Under the pieces are notes generated by a model. That model was given only the letters and a program-made list of their open reading frames with translations, was not told the DNA's origin and did no database searches. Shown in pieces: positions 42,723-52,152 of a DNA stretch of 64,000 bases. Source of the stretch: Acinetobacter sp. ANC 5054 (GTDB lineage: Bacteria > Pseudomonadota > Gammaproteobacteria > Pseudomonadales > Moraxellaceae); contig NZ_NEGG01000003.1 in NCBI RefSeq assembly GCF_002135295.1, positions 186,001-250,000 on the forward strand. The letters are read 5' to 3'. The position numbers were made by a program, and so were the translations under genes. Every line of letters starts with the position of its first letter. The first letter of the stretch is position 1.

Positions 42723-43694
42723 ATGAGTGAATCTTTTAGTTTCGATGAAATCGATACTGCATGCATCAAAGCTCTTATTTCCAATCCGAGAGGATCATGG
42801 CGTGAATTGAGTCAGATTAGTGATGTCCCTGAAAAAAAGCTGTCTCGACGTCTGGGTAAATTGCTAGATGATCAAGTTATACGCACCGCGATTGAGTTGA
42901 ATCCAGTGGTAGCCAACAAGGGCTACACGGTTCATGTGTGGATCAGTGTGAAATTTGGCAAGGAAAAAGAAGTTGCGCAATTTTTTGCAAATCGTCCAGA
43001 AGTGCGTATTGTCTTTCTAACCACTGGACTTGCCGACATTTTCCTTGAAATTGGATTAGAAAAAGCCGCTGATCTTTCTGTTTGGATGCATGATTTTGTT
43101 ACGCAAATCCCAGATATTAAAACCGTAGAAACACAAGCCGTGTTAAAACCCTTTACTTGGGCCAGTAAACCCAAAGCTTTAGATGGTACAAGCGATAAAA
43201 ACGTCAATTTTAGAAGCTTGACTGAAACTGAATTAAAACTGATTCAGGCTCTGTCGATTGATGGGCGTTCATCCATTAAAAGTTTGGCAGATCAAATTGA
43301 ACTCAGTGAACATAAAACGCAGAAATTACTAAATGATTTATTGGAAGAAGGCATTTTCAATATTCGTGTTGATGTTGAACCCAGTTTGATGGGTTTTAAA
43401 TCCGAAGCTATTATTTTGATTAAAGCCCGTCCTGATGCGGCAAATCAAATTGCCAAAACCTTGTCGGAACTTAAAAACACCCGTTGCCTATTTGGCATTA
43501 GTGGAGATTCACAATTTTTCTGGCATGTCCTATGTAATGATTTAAGTGATTTATGGAAGCTCATTACTGAAGATCTTGGCAATTTTGAAGGAATTCAATC
43601 CTGTAATACCAACATGGTGACTTTGGCCTTAAAACGCGCAGGATTTATGCGAAAAGTGAGCAGTGCACAATTATTTTCAAATTTAGATTCTTAG
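42723..43694 (+). CDS. Double Lrp/AsnC-type regulator
   Basis: Protein of 323 residues, about twice an Lrp monomer. The first half has a winged HTH (DTACIKALISNPRGSWRELSQISDV) and an effector-binding RAM-like domain; the second half repeats this with LTETELKLIQALSIDGRSSIKSLADQIELS and a second ligand domain. Such tandem-fused Lrp proteins are known regulators of neighbouring catabolic genes. It is divergent from the transporter-amidase operon, which is its likely target. Confidence 0.88.
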   Translation: MSESFSFDEIDTACIKALISNPRGSWRELSQISDVPEKKLSRRLGKLLDDQVIRTAIELNPVVANKGYTVHVWISVKFGKEKEVAQFFANRPEVRIVFLTTGLADIFLEIGLEKAADLSVWMHDFVTQIPDIKTVETQAVLKPFTWASKPKALDGTSDKNVNFRSLTETELKLIQALSIDGRSSIKSLADQIELSEHKTQKLLNDLLEEGIFNIRVDVEPSLMGFKSEAIILIKARPDAANQIAKTLSELKNTRCLFGISGDSQFFWHVLCNDLSDLWKLITEDLGNFEGIQSCNTNMVTLALKRAGFMRKVSSAQLFSNLDS

Positions 43695-43696
43695 AC

Positions 43697-43727
43697 AAAA
43701 AAAGAACCGCATTTGCGGTTCTTTTTT
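43697..43727. terminator. Bidirectional terminator
   Basis: AAAAAAAGAACCGC / GCGGTTCTTTTTT stem between convergent genes; nearly the same stem as at 39931-39961. Confidence 0.92.
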
Positions 43728-43757
43728 GCTTGAATGCATTTAACGTTTTAGAAGTAA

Positions 43758-44774
43758 TTAAGCTTCATTTGGATTACTTAGCTCAGTCATTGGCCAGCGC
43801 GGTGTCGTTGTAACAGACAAACCATCATGTTGCCCTGCTTTTAAGCGTTGATAGCCAGCAAACGCAATCATCGCACCATTATCCGTACACAATGCAGGTT
43901 CAGCATAAAACACAGTTGCACGTATTTTGGCTAGGTCCGCTTCAAGACGTTCACGTAAACGTTTATTGGCACTTACACCACCTGCAATCACTAAACGTTT
44001 TAAACCTGTTTGTTTCAAGGCTTTCACTGATTTTTTAACTAAAGTATCAACCAAAGCTTCTTGGAATGATGCAGCAATATCAGCTTCACGACCTTCGCCT
44101 GTCACTTTTTTCAATTGCACAGAAACAGCAGTTTTCAAGCCGCTAAATGAAAAATCTAAACCTTGATGCAACATTGGACGTGGGAATGCAAATGCATTGA
44201 TGTCACCTTCCACAGCCAATTTTGAAATATTAGGACCACCCGGATAAGGCAAACCCATCATTTTCGCGACTTTATCGAAAGCCTCACCTGCCGCATCATC
44301 AATTGATTCGCCCAGTAATTCATACTGACCAATACCATAAGCCGCCATTAATTGGGTATGCCCACCCGAAACCAATAAGGCAACAAATGGAAATTCTGGC
44401 GGAGTTTTAGACAACAAAGGTGCCAACATATGACCTTCCATATGATGCACACCAATTGCTGGTTTATTTAGTGCAAATGCCAAAGTTCGACCAAACAATG
44501 CGCCTGTCATTAATGCACCCATTAAGCCCGGACCACGTGTATAGGCAATCGCATCAATTTCTGATTTTTCAATTTTACTTTCTTCAAGCAATTGATTAAT
44601 CAAAGGAATAAGTTTACGCACATGATCACGAGATGCTAACTCAGGTACCACACCACCATATTCTGCATGCAGTTTGATTTGGCTATACAATACTTGTCCG
44701 CGTAATCCTTGCTCACTATCGTAAAGTGCGAGTCCTGTTTCATCACACGAAGTTTCCAAGCCTAAAACGATCAT
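43758..44774 (-). CDS. tsaD: tRNA N6-adenosine threonylcarbamoyltransferase
   Basis: Protein of 338 residues (E. coli 337) transferring the threonylcarbamoyl group to A37 of tRNAs that read ANN codons. Marks: [16 protein letters not shown] at the start, metal-binding [14 protein letters not shown], the [11 protein letters not shown] segment and NGAMIAFAG near the end. The frame is open 33 codons further upstream, but the ATG chosen has AGG at proper distance and matches the family start. Divergent from rpsU, a common order. Confidence 0.97.
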   Translation of the reverse strand: MIVLGLETSCDETGLALYDSEQGLRGQVLYSQIKLHAEYGGVVPELASRDHVRKLIPLINQLLEESKIEKSEIDAIAYTRGPGLMGALMTGALFGRTLAFALNKPAIGVHHMEGHMLAPLLSKTPPEFPFVALLVSGGHTQLMAAYGIGQYELLGESIDDAAGEAFDKVAKMMGLPYPGGPNISKLAVEGDINAFAFPRPMLHQGLDFSFSGLKTAVSVQLKKVTGEGREADIAASFQEALVDTLVKKSVKALKQTGLKRLVIAGGVSANKRLRERLEADLAKIRATVFYAEPALCTDNGAMIAFAGYQRLKAGQHDGLSVTTTPRWPMTELSNPNEA

Positions 44775-44920
44775 TAAACTGCCTATTACCCATTTCAAAA
44801 TATTGCGAAACCTATTATAGACTTGTGATATGAGATGTAAATGAGTAAAATACTGACCTTCACTTGTGATCAAGGGTAATTCGACCCGAGATCTTATCCA
44901 TAACTTAATGAGGATTCTTC

Positions 44921-45136
44921 ATGCCACAAGTTAAATTGAAAGAAGGCGAACCAGTAGACGTAGCTATCCGTCGTTTCAAACGTTCATGCGAAAAAGCAGG
45001 TGTTCTTGCTGACGTTCGTAAACGTGAATTCTACGAAAAACCTACTCAAGAACGTAAACGTAAAAAAGCTGCTGCTGTTAAACGCTACCAAAAGAAATTG
45101 GCTCGCGAATCAGTACGTACTACTCGCCTTTACTAA
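44921..45136 (+). CDS. rpsU: 30S ribosomal protein S21
   Basis: 71 residues, Lys/Arg-rich, [17 protein letters not shown] at the N-terminus and a basic C-terminal tail, matching bS21, which assists mRNA binding on the 30S subunit. AATGAGGA precedes the ATG. It heads a unit with yqeY. In many bacteria dnaG and rpoD follow; here they do not. Confidence 0.98.
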
Positions 45137-45175
45137 GATTAATTTGTGATTGATTGACTAACCTGGACAAGATAA

Positions 45176-45622
45176 ATGACTACTTTAAAAAACCAAATAA
45201 CTGAAGTTTTAAAAGCAACTATGCGTGCTAAAGAAATGGCAAAGTTAACGGTAATACGTAGTCTACAGGCAGCAATCAAACAAATCGAAGTCGATGAGCG
45301 CATAGAGCTTGACGATAAGCAAGTTCTTGCGGTCATTGAAAAGCAAATCAAACAACGCAAAGAATCGGTTAAAGCCTTTTTAGGTGCCAACCGAGATGAT
45401 TTAGCTAGTAAGGAACAAGCCGAAATCGAGGTTTTATCTCAATTTCTACCAGAAGCTATGACTGAGGAAGAACTTGATTCCATCATTGCGCAAACGATTA
45501 CTGCGCAAGAAGCTACTAGCATGAAAGATATGGGTAAGGTGATGAACTCTCTACGTCCGCTCATAGCCGGACGTGCCGATCCTGCACAAGTTTCAGCTAA
45601 AATTAAAGCGAAACTCTCTTAA
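45176..45622 (+). CDS. yqeY: GatB/YqeY domain protein
   Basis: Protein of 148 residues: LTVIRSLQAAIKQIEVDER, IEKQIKQRKESVKAFLGANRDDLASKEQAE, VLSQFLPEAMTEEEL and MKDMGKVMNSLRPLIAGRAD are typical YqeY. The domain resembles the tRNA-binding tail of the GatB amidotransferase subunit, but the role of the free protein is not settled. It follows rpsU by 39 bp, as in many gammaproteobacteria. Confidence 0.93.
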   Translation: MTTLKNQITEVLKATMRAKEMAKLTVIRSLQAAIKQIEVDERIELDDKQVLAVIEKQIKQRKESVKAFLGANRDDLASKEQAEIEVLSQFLPEAMTEEELDSIIAQTITAQEATSMKDMGKVMNSLRPLIAGRADPAQVSAKIKAKLS

Positions 45623-45729
45623 TCTTTCAAAGATATATTGTTTGATTTGGTCTATTTAAGTGCTGCTTTGACTTAAATAGCCAAATTATCCAGCCTCATA
45701 ATTATTCTAAATTACTCTTCAATTTTAAA

Positions 45730-46293
45730 TTAATCTGCTTTTTCTATTTTATACTGACAAATATCTCTTAAACTCCCATCTACTGGGTTTTGCATTGCTG
45801 CATCTTTAATTTCAATGAGTTTAAAATCAGCTCGCTCACACAAAGCTCGCGCCAAATTATTATCAGCATCCACATACGCCAACAATTGCTGAAATGAAAA
45901 TTTATTCAATAGCGTTGAAATGAATAACTGAAGCGCCTGTGTCATATAGCCTTGCTGTTTATATTGTGCATTTCCCCAGAATCCTACAGCAGCAGAATTT
46001 GCTTTCCAATCGATTTGATGTATATCCATCACCCCAATAAAGTTTTGATTATCCAAAGTACGAATCACATAAACAAAGTTTTCTTGATCCAGTGCCGCAA
46101 CCACCCTAGAGCGACAAAAAGCTTGCGAGGCTTCTAGACTCGGTGTTGCCAATGCCCAAGGTAGACTCGCGGGAAATGCTCGTAACTCATTTAAACTCAA
46201 CTGTATAGCTTTAAAGAGTTCATCTGCATCTTTGAGTTGAATTAAAGCGAGTTCGATATTCTGATTGGTTATTTTAAAATCATCGAAATGCAT
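45730..46293 (-). CDS. GNAT-family N-acetyltransferase, RimJ/RimL-like
   Basis: Protein of 187 residues with the GNAT fold: FVYVIRTLDNQNFIGVMDIH (beta4), AVGFWGNAQYKQQGYMTQAL carrying the acetyl-CoA-binding Q/RxxGY(M/L) loop, and a final part LLAYVDADNNLARALCERADF typical of RimJ/RimL relatives, which acetylate protein N-termini or small molecules. No signal peptide. Single gene; target unknown. Confidence 0.85.
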   Translation of the reverse strand: MHFDDFKITNQNIELALIQLKDADELFKAIQLSLNELRAFPASLPWALATPSLEASQAFCRSRVVAALDQENFVYVIRTLDNQNFIGVMDIHQIDWKANSAAVGFWGNAQYKQQGYMTQALQLFISTLLNKFSFQQLLAYVDADNNLARALCERADFKLIEIKDAAMQNPVDGSLRDICQYKIEKAD

Positions 46294-46340
46294 TTTTATC
46301 CAGAAAAAAAATCGTCAGAAAAACAAAATTTGAATTTGAT

Positions 46341-46700
46341 CTATTTTAAAGTGCATTGCACATTATATTTTTTAAGTAATTGCATTTCTTTGCTCGCCAT
46401 AACCTGCTGCACAACATCTTGTTTATTCATATTGCGATATTCACGGTCAATAAAAGCGCGGTTTTCATCTGCAGCGCGATAAAGATCATTTACATAAACT
46501 TGTACAATGCCACAATATTGTGCTTGTTGCAGTGAAGTAAAACCTTGCTGCTGCGGATCTAGACTCATAAAAAATTGACGCGTATCTTTTTTATATTTTT
46601 CATTGATATCATTTACAGCCAACACATATTGTTCTGCACTTGCTGCATAAAGATTAAAACCAATACCTGATAATAAGATTGCATAAATAATTTTTTTCAT
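46341..46700 (-). CDS. Exported hypothetical protein
   Basis: About 119 residues from MKKIIYAILL; earlier in-frame ATGs add only charged residues ahead of the signal peptide. Cleavage is expected after LYAASA near residue 20. The mature protein is helical and charged with two Cys (YCGIV and VQCT at the C-terminus). No family recognised. Same direction as the BepA gene upstream. Confidence 0.6.
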   Translation of the reverse strand: MKKIIYAILLSGIGFNLYAASAEQYVLAVNDINEKYKKDTRQFFMSLDPQQQGFTSLQQAQYCGIVQVYVNDLYRAADENRAFIDREYRNMNKQDVVQQVMASKEMQLLKKYNVQCTLK

Positions 46701-46853
46701 GAAAAGCATCTTTGTCATAGGGTAAATAAAACATGTTGCAGTGTACCATCGAATATTTAAAAGCACCTAAATTAGAAATTCTCAATACGCTGCTCATTGC
46801 GATAATTGAATCACAAACCTAACTAATATAATGAAATATTTGAATTTAAATTG

Positions 46854-48293
46854 TTAAATTTTCAACATCCGCTCTTTTTGCATTTGATCTACACGCTGTT
46901 TAATTGTCGCAGAAAGGCTTTTTGAATCTTTAGCAATCCGCTCTGCTTGCAACAAAGACTTGATCGCATTTTCTTCATTACCTGTCCAGTATTCAACCTC
47001 AGCACGATAACGTAAAACATTGATTGAACGGAAAGTCGCATCTCTATCTGCATTTGCCATTTGCAACATCAAACGCCAGCCGCTTACATCACGTGGATTA
47101 AGCTGTAAAAAGCGTTGTAAAATGATCTGCGCTTGTGCGTAATCTTTGTTTCGAATTAAGGCTTCTGCATATTTATAATTTAAGGCGCGGTTTTCTGGCA
47201 TCACAATAGCAGAGCTTCGCACAGCATTTAGTGCATCACTGATCTTATTTTGACCAAGCAAAACATCGGTTTGTAAAATAATAAAAAGCGCATGTGTGGC
47301 ATTTTGCTTATGTGCTTCATCCAACAACTTCTGTGCAGCACTAAAATCACCTTGCTGTATATGCAAGCTCACCAATGCTAATTCTGCTGCATAATTTTTT
47401 TGCGCCACCATCGAATTTAGCTGCAGTTCTGTTGCCTGCCCTGAAAGTACTCGACTATACCAACGCAGAATTTCAAAATCTTGATCTACTAAACTAGTTT
47501 TAACTACAGGTAATTGGTTTGCACGTAAACGTGCTTCACTCATCCGTTCTGTGGTTAGTGGATGGGTTAACCAAAAATCTGGTAAAAAACTTACACGACT
47601 GGTCGCACGATGCATGACTTCAAAAAAGTCCGCCATACTTTGCGGATTAAAGCCAGCACGATACATGTATTGCATGCCAATACGATCCGCTTCACGCTCC
47701 TGATTTCGACTATAGGTTAGCTGCTTATCCATGAGTGCAGCTTGTGAACCCATCATGACCGCAGCACCCACATCACCGTCAGCCTGTGACGCGACGATTG
47801 CACCCACTAAAATCCCTGCGAGTGAGAGTAAACCCTGCCCTTTAAAGGCTTCTTGGGAACGACTGTAATGACGTTGTGATACATGTGCAATTTCATGTGC
47901 CATCACTCCTGCTACTTCATCCATATTTCGTGCAGAATTGATTAGCCCTGCATTCAGCGCAAACAAACCACCAGGCACAGCAAAAGCATTAATTTGAGCA
48001 TCATTAATTAACAATAAGCCGACTGGCTGGCTCAATTGTGTTTGACTTAAAATATGACTAAAAACCAAAGTCAGGCGATCTTCAATCCATGGGTTTTGAG
48101 TTACGGGAAGTTGCTTATGAACTTCACGATAAACTTTTTCACCAATGGCACGTTCTTTTTGTTGATCAAGTAATCCCACCCCACTGCCAATTTCGGGGAC
48201 ATCAAACTGAGGTGTTGAATTAAAATCTACAGACTGCGCCTGAGCCAGACTGGTACAAAGCCCAAGACTACATGCCAGTAAAATCTTTTTCAA
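46854..48293 (-). CDS. bepA: M48 periplasmic metalloprotease with TPR domain (BepA-like)
   Basis: Protein of 479 residues. Signal peptide of 18-20 residues; M48 peptidase domain with zinc motif HEIAH at 133-137 and the third ligand region QEREADRIG near 200; then TPR repeats from about 290 to the end. This is the architecture of BepA (YfgC), which in E. coli assists or degrades LptD in outer-membrane assembly together with BAM. Monocistronic. Confidence 0.92.
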   Translation of the reverse strand: MKKILLACSLGLCTSLAQAQSVDFNSTPQFDVPEIGSGVGLLDQQKERAIGEKVYREVHKQLPVTQNPWIEDRLTLVFSHILSQTQLSQPVGLLLINDAQINAFAVPGGLFALNAGLINSARNMDEVAGVMAHEIAHVSQRHYSRSQEAFKGQGLLSLAGILVGAIVASQADGDVGAAVMMGSQAALMDKQLTYSRNQEREADRIGMQYMYRAGFNPQSMADFFEVMHRATSRVSFLPDFWLTHPLTTERMSEARLRANQLPVVKTSLVDQDFEILRWYSRVLSGQATELQLNSMVAQKNYAAELALVSLHIQQGDFSAAQKLLDEAHKQNATHALFIILQTDVLLGQNKISDALNAVRSSAIVMPENRALNYKYAEALIRNKDYAQAQIILQRFLQLNPRDVSGWRLMLQMANADRDATFRSINVLRYRAEVEYWTGNEENAIKSLLQAERIAKDSKSLSATIKQRVDQMQKERMLKI

Positions 48294-48378
48294 AGTGAAA
48301 TCTCAAATTAATATGAAAACTTAAATTGAATATAGCATTGAAAACTGCTGAATTATGGAGAAATGTGTAGTGAATATT

Positions 48379-49350
48379 TTATTGAAAATTAGGATTCACG
48401 ACATATCGTGGTTTTTTATCACTGAGTAAAACATCCAGTAAATTTTGATAAGCCAATTCGGCCATTCTTTTTCGCGTTGCAGCAGTTGCTGAACCGACAT
48501 GCGGCAAAGTCACCACATTATCTAATGTAAAAAGTTCTGAACTTTGTAAAGGTTCTTTCTCATAAACATCTAAACCTGCCGCAAATATTTGCTTTTGCTT
48601 TAGAGCTTGAATTAATGCATTTTCATCTAAGACTGAACCACGAGAAATATTGACCAAAACTGCATGTGACTGCATGAGTTCAAGCTCTCGCTGCCCAATC
48701 AATGCTTTAGAGTCTGCATTTAAATCCACAGCTAGCACCACAAAATCCGAACGACTCAGCAGCTCATTAAGCGTGCAAAACTGAGCTTTAAATTGCTCAG
48801 CCCTTTCTATTTTTTCGCGGCGTCCATGGTACAGCACGTTCATATTAAACCCATGAAAACCGCGGCGAGCAATAGCGGCACCAATATGTCCAAGCCCAAT
48901 TATCCCTAGTGTTTTACCGTAGATATCCATCCCAAATTGATCTGGCCCAGCCGTTCTGCTCCACTGACCTTGCTTGGTCCATGTATCAAGTGATGGTACT
49001 TTACGCGCTGCACTCATAAGTAATGTAAATGCTAAATCTGCTGTGGTTTCCGTGAGTACATGTGGGGTATGACTTAACCAAATTTTTTGCTGGTTTAAAT
49101 AGTTCAAATCGTAATTATCGTAACCCACACTCACACTTGAAATAACCTTTAGTTTGTCTGCATGCGCTAAATTTGATTGATTTAATATGCGACCCGCACC
49201 AATTAAACCATCGGCATCTTGAGTCTGTTCTAATAATTGTTGATTAACATCGCCTAATTTTGGATTGATTTGAACGACATGAAATTGTTGTTCTAATCGT
49301 TGCAGGATTTCTGAATCTATTTGACTAAAGACCACAACTTTTTTTTGCAT
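48379..49350 (-). CDS. ghrB: 2-hydroxyacid dehydrogenase, GhrB-like
   Basis: Protein of 323 residues (E. coli GhrB 324) reducing glyoxylate, hydroxypyruvate or 2-ketogluconate with NAD(P)H. NAD-binding LGIIGLGHIGAAIARR near 150, substrate SVSVGYDN and HTPHVLTETTADL, catalytic Arg in NISRGSVLDENAL, Glu in LDVYEKEP and His in LPHVGSAT. It is upstream of, and on the same strand as, the BepA gene with an 85-bp gap. Confidence 0.88.
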   Translation of the reverse strand: MQKKVVVFSQIDSEILQRLEQQFHVVQINPKLGDVNQQLLEQTQDADGLIGAGRILNQSNLAHADKLKVISSVSVGYDNYDLNYLNQQKIWLSHTPHVLTETTADLAFTLLMSAARKVPSLDTWTKQGQWSRTAGPDQFGMDIYGKTLGIIGLGHIGAAIARRGFHGFNMNVLYHGRREKIERAEQFKAQFCTLNELLSRSDFVVLAVDLNADSKALIGQRELELMQSHAVLVNISRGSVLDENALIQALKQKQIFAAGLDVYEKEPLQSSELFTLDNVVTLPHVGSATAATRKRMAELAYQNLLDVLLSDKKPRYVVNPNFQ

Positions 49351-49379
49351 ACAATTTCCATGTCATTTGAATTTGCTAT

Positions 49380-50021
49380 TTATTCTGCCTTATTTTGCAT
49401 GAACTGCCAGAGCCTTTTTTTCAAAAGTGGCTGTTCAATCATCTGTTGCAATGAGGCAAGTGGGAAAACCTGAGTATTATTTAAATGAGGAATTGAGCCA
49501 AGACAAATCACATTTTTATCTAAGCTAATCGCATCCAAGAAACCTTGTACATAAGCCCCTGCACCACGACCATCTTGCAGATTGATCCATGCAAAAGGCC
49601 ATTGCAAGGCAAAGAAATCAGAACTTACTGCACGTTGAATATTGCTCCACAAAACTTGCTGATCTGCACTTAATGCTGTGGAATCAATAATCACCACACA
49701 ATGTGCTAAACAAATCGCTTCTAGATTAAATGCAGCGATCTGTAATGCAGGCTGAATATCTGCTTGTGAAACGACAACTTCAGCAGTTTCAATTTTTTCT
49801 TCTACAACTGAAGTGACTGGCGTCTCTGCGTGTTGTTTCAGCTGTGTGCTTGCTTGAACAATGAGTTGTTCAGGCACATTTTTTAATATAATTTCAGAAA
49901 TCGCTTCTGGCGCGGACTGATCACGCCAAATGGTTGAACTATGCTGCTGGCACGGTGCAGCCTGAGGAACCCAAAGGTCGATTCCCATTGCTGCCATTAT
50001 GCTTCGCTGATGCCCAATCAT
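49380..50021 (-). CDS. Possible HolD (DNA polymerase III psi subunit)-like protein
   Basis: Protein of 213 residues. The N-terminal QRSIMAAMGIDLWVPQ resembles the HolD peptide QLQQLGITQW that binds chi/SSB-clamp-loader partners, and the C-terminal LASLQQMIEQPLLKKRLWQFM resembles the HolD end. Between them lies a Glu/Val-rich linker and a small alpha-beta domain. HolD is very divergent in gammaproteobacteria, and in Pseudomonas a similar protein lies near rimI. I give this as a suggestion, not an identification. Confidence 0.55.
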   Translation of the reverse strand: MIGHQRSIMAAMGIDLWVPQAAPCQQHSSTIWRDQSAPEAISEIILKNVPEQLIVQASTQLKQHAETPVTSVVEEKIETAEVVVSQADIQPALQIAAFNLEAICLAHCVVIIDSTALSADQQVLWSNIQRAVSSDFFALQWPFAWINLQDGRGAGAYVQGFLDAISLDKNVICLGSIPHLNNTQVFPLASLQQMIEQPLLKKRLWQFMQNKAE

Positions 50022-50171
50022 GCTTTCATCATCACCTATATTTGGTCTGCTATTCTAACGGGATTACCTATATTTTGCTGAACTTTTATAAACCATTTAA
50101 TTGCTCACCAAACAAATATTCTAAGCATCGCTTTAATTCTGTAAAAGTTATCGACTAGATAAACATATCCA

Positions 50172-52061
50172 TTAAATAATCATTAGACTATTTTTCTTTT
50201 GCATTAATTCAAGCATTTCATCTGTTTTAAAACCTATGCGCCAATAGAGCAATTGCAATACATCAAGTTCGTCTTGCGTGATAATCCGATCATTCCACAA
50301 ACAAATTTCAGCTACCCCCAAAATACTTAAACGCTCACGTAATAATAAACCTGAAATATCATTTAAGATTTCCGCTAAATCAATCGGCTCATCTGAAATA
50401 TCACGATAAAATTCTAATTCTTCTTTAGATAGAATGCGGTTCAATATTTTTTCACGGACTTCTAGTTGGTTATCGCTGTTGATTTGCTGTACATGCAACA
50501 ATGCATCAATCAATCGCACAATACTAGGTTTCACGTCATCAAGCGATGTCGGTGTATGTACTGGAAGTAAGTTTAATTCAAACTTTACCGTTTCAAGCAG
50601 CAATGCATCAAGTAGACCAATTTCACCATCTTCCTGAATAATTTTTGCAAGTTTGGTTAAAAATTGGCGTGAAATTGTCGCAGGCATTGCGCCAATGTTT
50701 TTACATGCTTCATGAAATATTGAAATATGTACACGCCCATCCAAATGCAATAAAGCATCGACAATTGCGCGGCTTACTTCTGCTTCTGTGGGAATAAACT
50801 CACGATATTGGCGAATCATTAAAATAGCCACCATCACTTCACGAGAACCTGTCGCTGTTTGTAATGCACGCTGAATCAGTTCAGGTCGCTGCCAATTAGA
50901 ACGCACTTCTGGATTTAAAGGTTTGATCGCATCCTTAATGGCAAAGCTGATCGGTGACAAACGCAATAACGGCAATGGTTGCGGTGAACTCCATGGCGTC
51001 GTCACATCAGGATTTGCTTCTTCAAGCGAACGAAACAAATTAAAAAGCGGCTGATTTCTAAGTTTTTTTAAATTTTCTAATTGTAAATCCTGAATTAAAG
51101 CAGGATTTAATTCAAAAATACGCTGCTCAATACTTGGATGTATATTCATCCAGTTTTGTTGACTCAAAGAGTTCGCAAAGCACATATGTGAAATTGACTC
51201 AGCATATTCACTATAAATTTGCGAACCAGAGTGATGCACATAAATACGTAATAAAGTCTGAATATTGGCATCATTTTGAATTAATCGTTTGGTTTTCTGA
51301 TCATTACGATATGTTCTTGATCCCAATGAAATATATTTAATGAAACGTGAAATCAGTACACCCAGACTACCAATCAACCAAATGATTGCACCAATAGCAA
51401 CATACAAGGTCTCAAATTTATTGTCTCGGGCTTGTCCATTTTTATAAAAGCCACGTTTGGCAATTTTACTGCCCCACTGACTAAACGTCGTTAAACCACT
51501 ATAAAGGATTTTAAGCCGCGTATTTTCAGCAGCCTCACCAGACAAAATTTTATTAAACTCATGGCTTAACAGACCATACATTTCCATTTCATCGAGGGTT
51601 TGCAAAGCCCCCCAAGTCAAAATAATAGATGTATCACGTGGATTAAAACCCGCAGTCAGCGCATTCACCCCAACTTCATCAGGCAGTACATATAAAGCAG
51701 GTGTATCTATTAAAAAAGTGTCTGCAAGTTGTTCAGTAATCCGTAATGCAACACTTTCCTCAGGAATGCTTTCAATTAGACTTAAACGGCGTGCACCTAA
51801 TTGTTTGGCCAGTGAATATCCACCTAGACGAAAGGTATAAAACTCATAGATCACTGAAATCAGCATAATGATTAAAATGGTGGCAATGAGATATGGACTC
51901 AACACATGCCAATAAATGGATTGAGAGGAATCATAGTAGTTCACAATCAAACCACAGATCAGATTAATGATTGCTAAAGTCAAAGTCACCGCCGCCATAC
52001 ACATGGTGGCTGGCCAAAACATATTTTTGTTTTTTATAAAATCATAACCCACACGTCTCAA
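50172..52061 (-). CDS. M48-type membrane protein with a broken HExxH motif
   Basis: Protein of 629 residues with two N-terminal membrane helices (about 18-42 and 52-75) and two more near 225-245. The segment GVNALTAGFNPRDTSIILTWGALQTL followed by GLLSHEFNKILSGE is clearly M48/HtpX-like, but the zinc motif reads HEFNK (167-171) instead of HExxH, so the second His is lost. The C-terminal half (from about 380) is helical and resembles TerB-like regions. Probably a non-proteolytic relative, or one with changed metal use. Confidence 0.8.
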   Translation of the reverse strand: MRRVGYDFIKNKNMFWPATMCMAAVTLTLAIINLICGLIVNYYDSSQSIYWHVLSPYLIATILIIMLISVIYEFYTFRLGGYSLAKQLGARRLSLIESIPEESVALRITEQLADTFLIDTPALYVLPDEVGVNALTAGFNPRDTSIILTWGALQTLDEMEMYGLLSHEFNKILSGEAAENTRLKILYSGLTTFSQWGSKIAKRGFYKNGQARDNKFETLYVAIGAIIWLIGSLGVLISRFIKYISLGSRTYRNDQKTKRLIQNDANIQTLLRIYVHHSGSQIYSEYAESISHMCFANSLSQQNWMNIHPSIEQRIFELNPALIQDLQLENLKKLRNQPLFNLFRSLEEANPDVTTPWSSPQPLPLLRLSPISFAIKDAIKPLNPEVRSNWQRPELIQRALQTATGSREVMVAILMIRQYREFIPTEAEVSRAIVDALLHLDGRVHISIFHEACKNIGAMPATISRQFLTKLAKIIQEDGEIGLLDALLLETVKFELNLLPVHTPTSLDDVKPSIVRLIDALLHVQQINSDNQLEVREKILNRILSKEELEFYRDISDEPIDLAEILNDISGLLLRERLSILGVAEICLWNDRIITQDELDVLQLLYWRIGFKTDEMLELMQKKNSLMII

Positions 52062-52108
52062 TGTAATACCCTTAAGCTACATTGTCTTTTGTTAACTCAT
52101 CATAAATG

Positions 52109-52134
52109 AAAAAAGCGGGAAATTCCCGCTTTTT
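52109..52134 (-). terminator. Terminator of the pyrD-cvpA-purF operon
   Basis: AAAAAGCGGGAA / TTCCCGCTTTTT stem with almost no loop bases beyond the arms; T5 or longer on the minus strand. Confidence 0.85.
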
Positions 52135-52152
52135 CAGTATGTTTTGAGCAGA

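Noticed and set aside
44775..44873. 33-residue N-terminal extension of TsaD
   Set aside because: Family members start at the [13 protein letters not shown] stretch and the chosen ATG has a good ribosome binding site.
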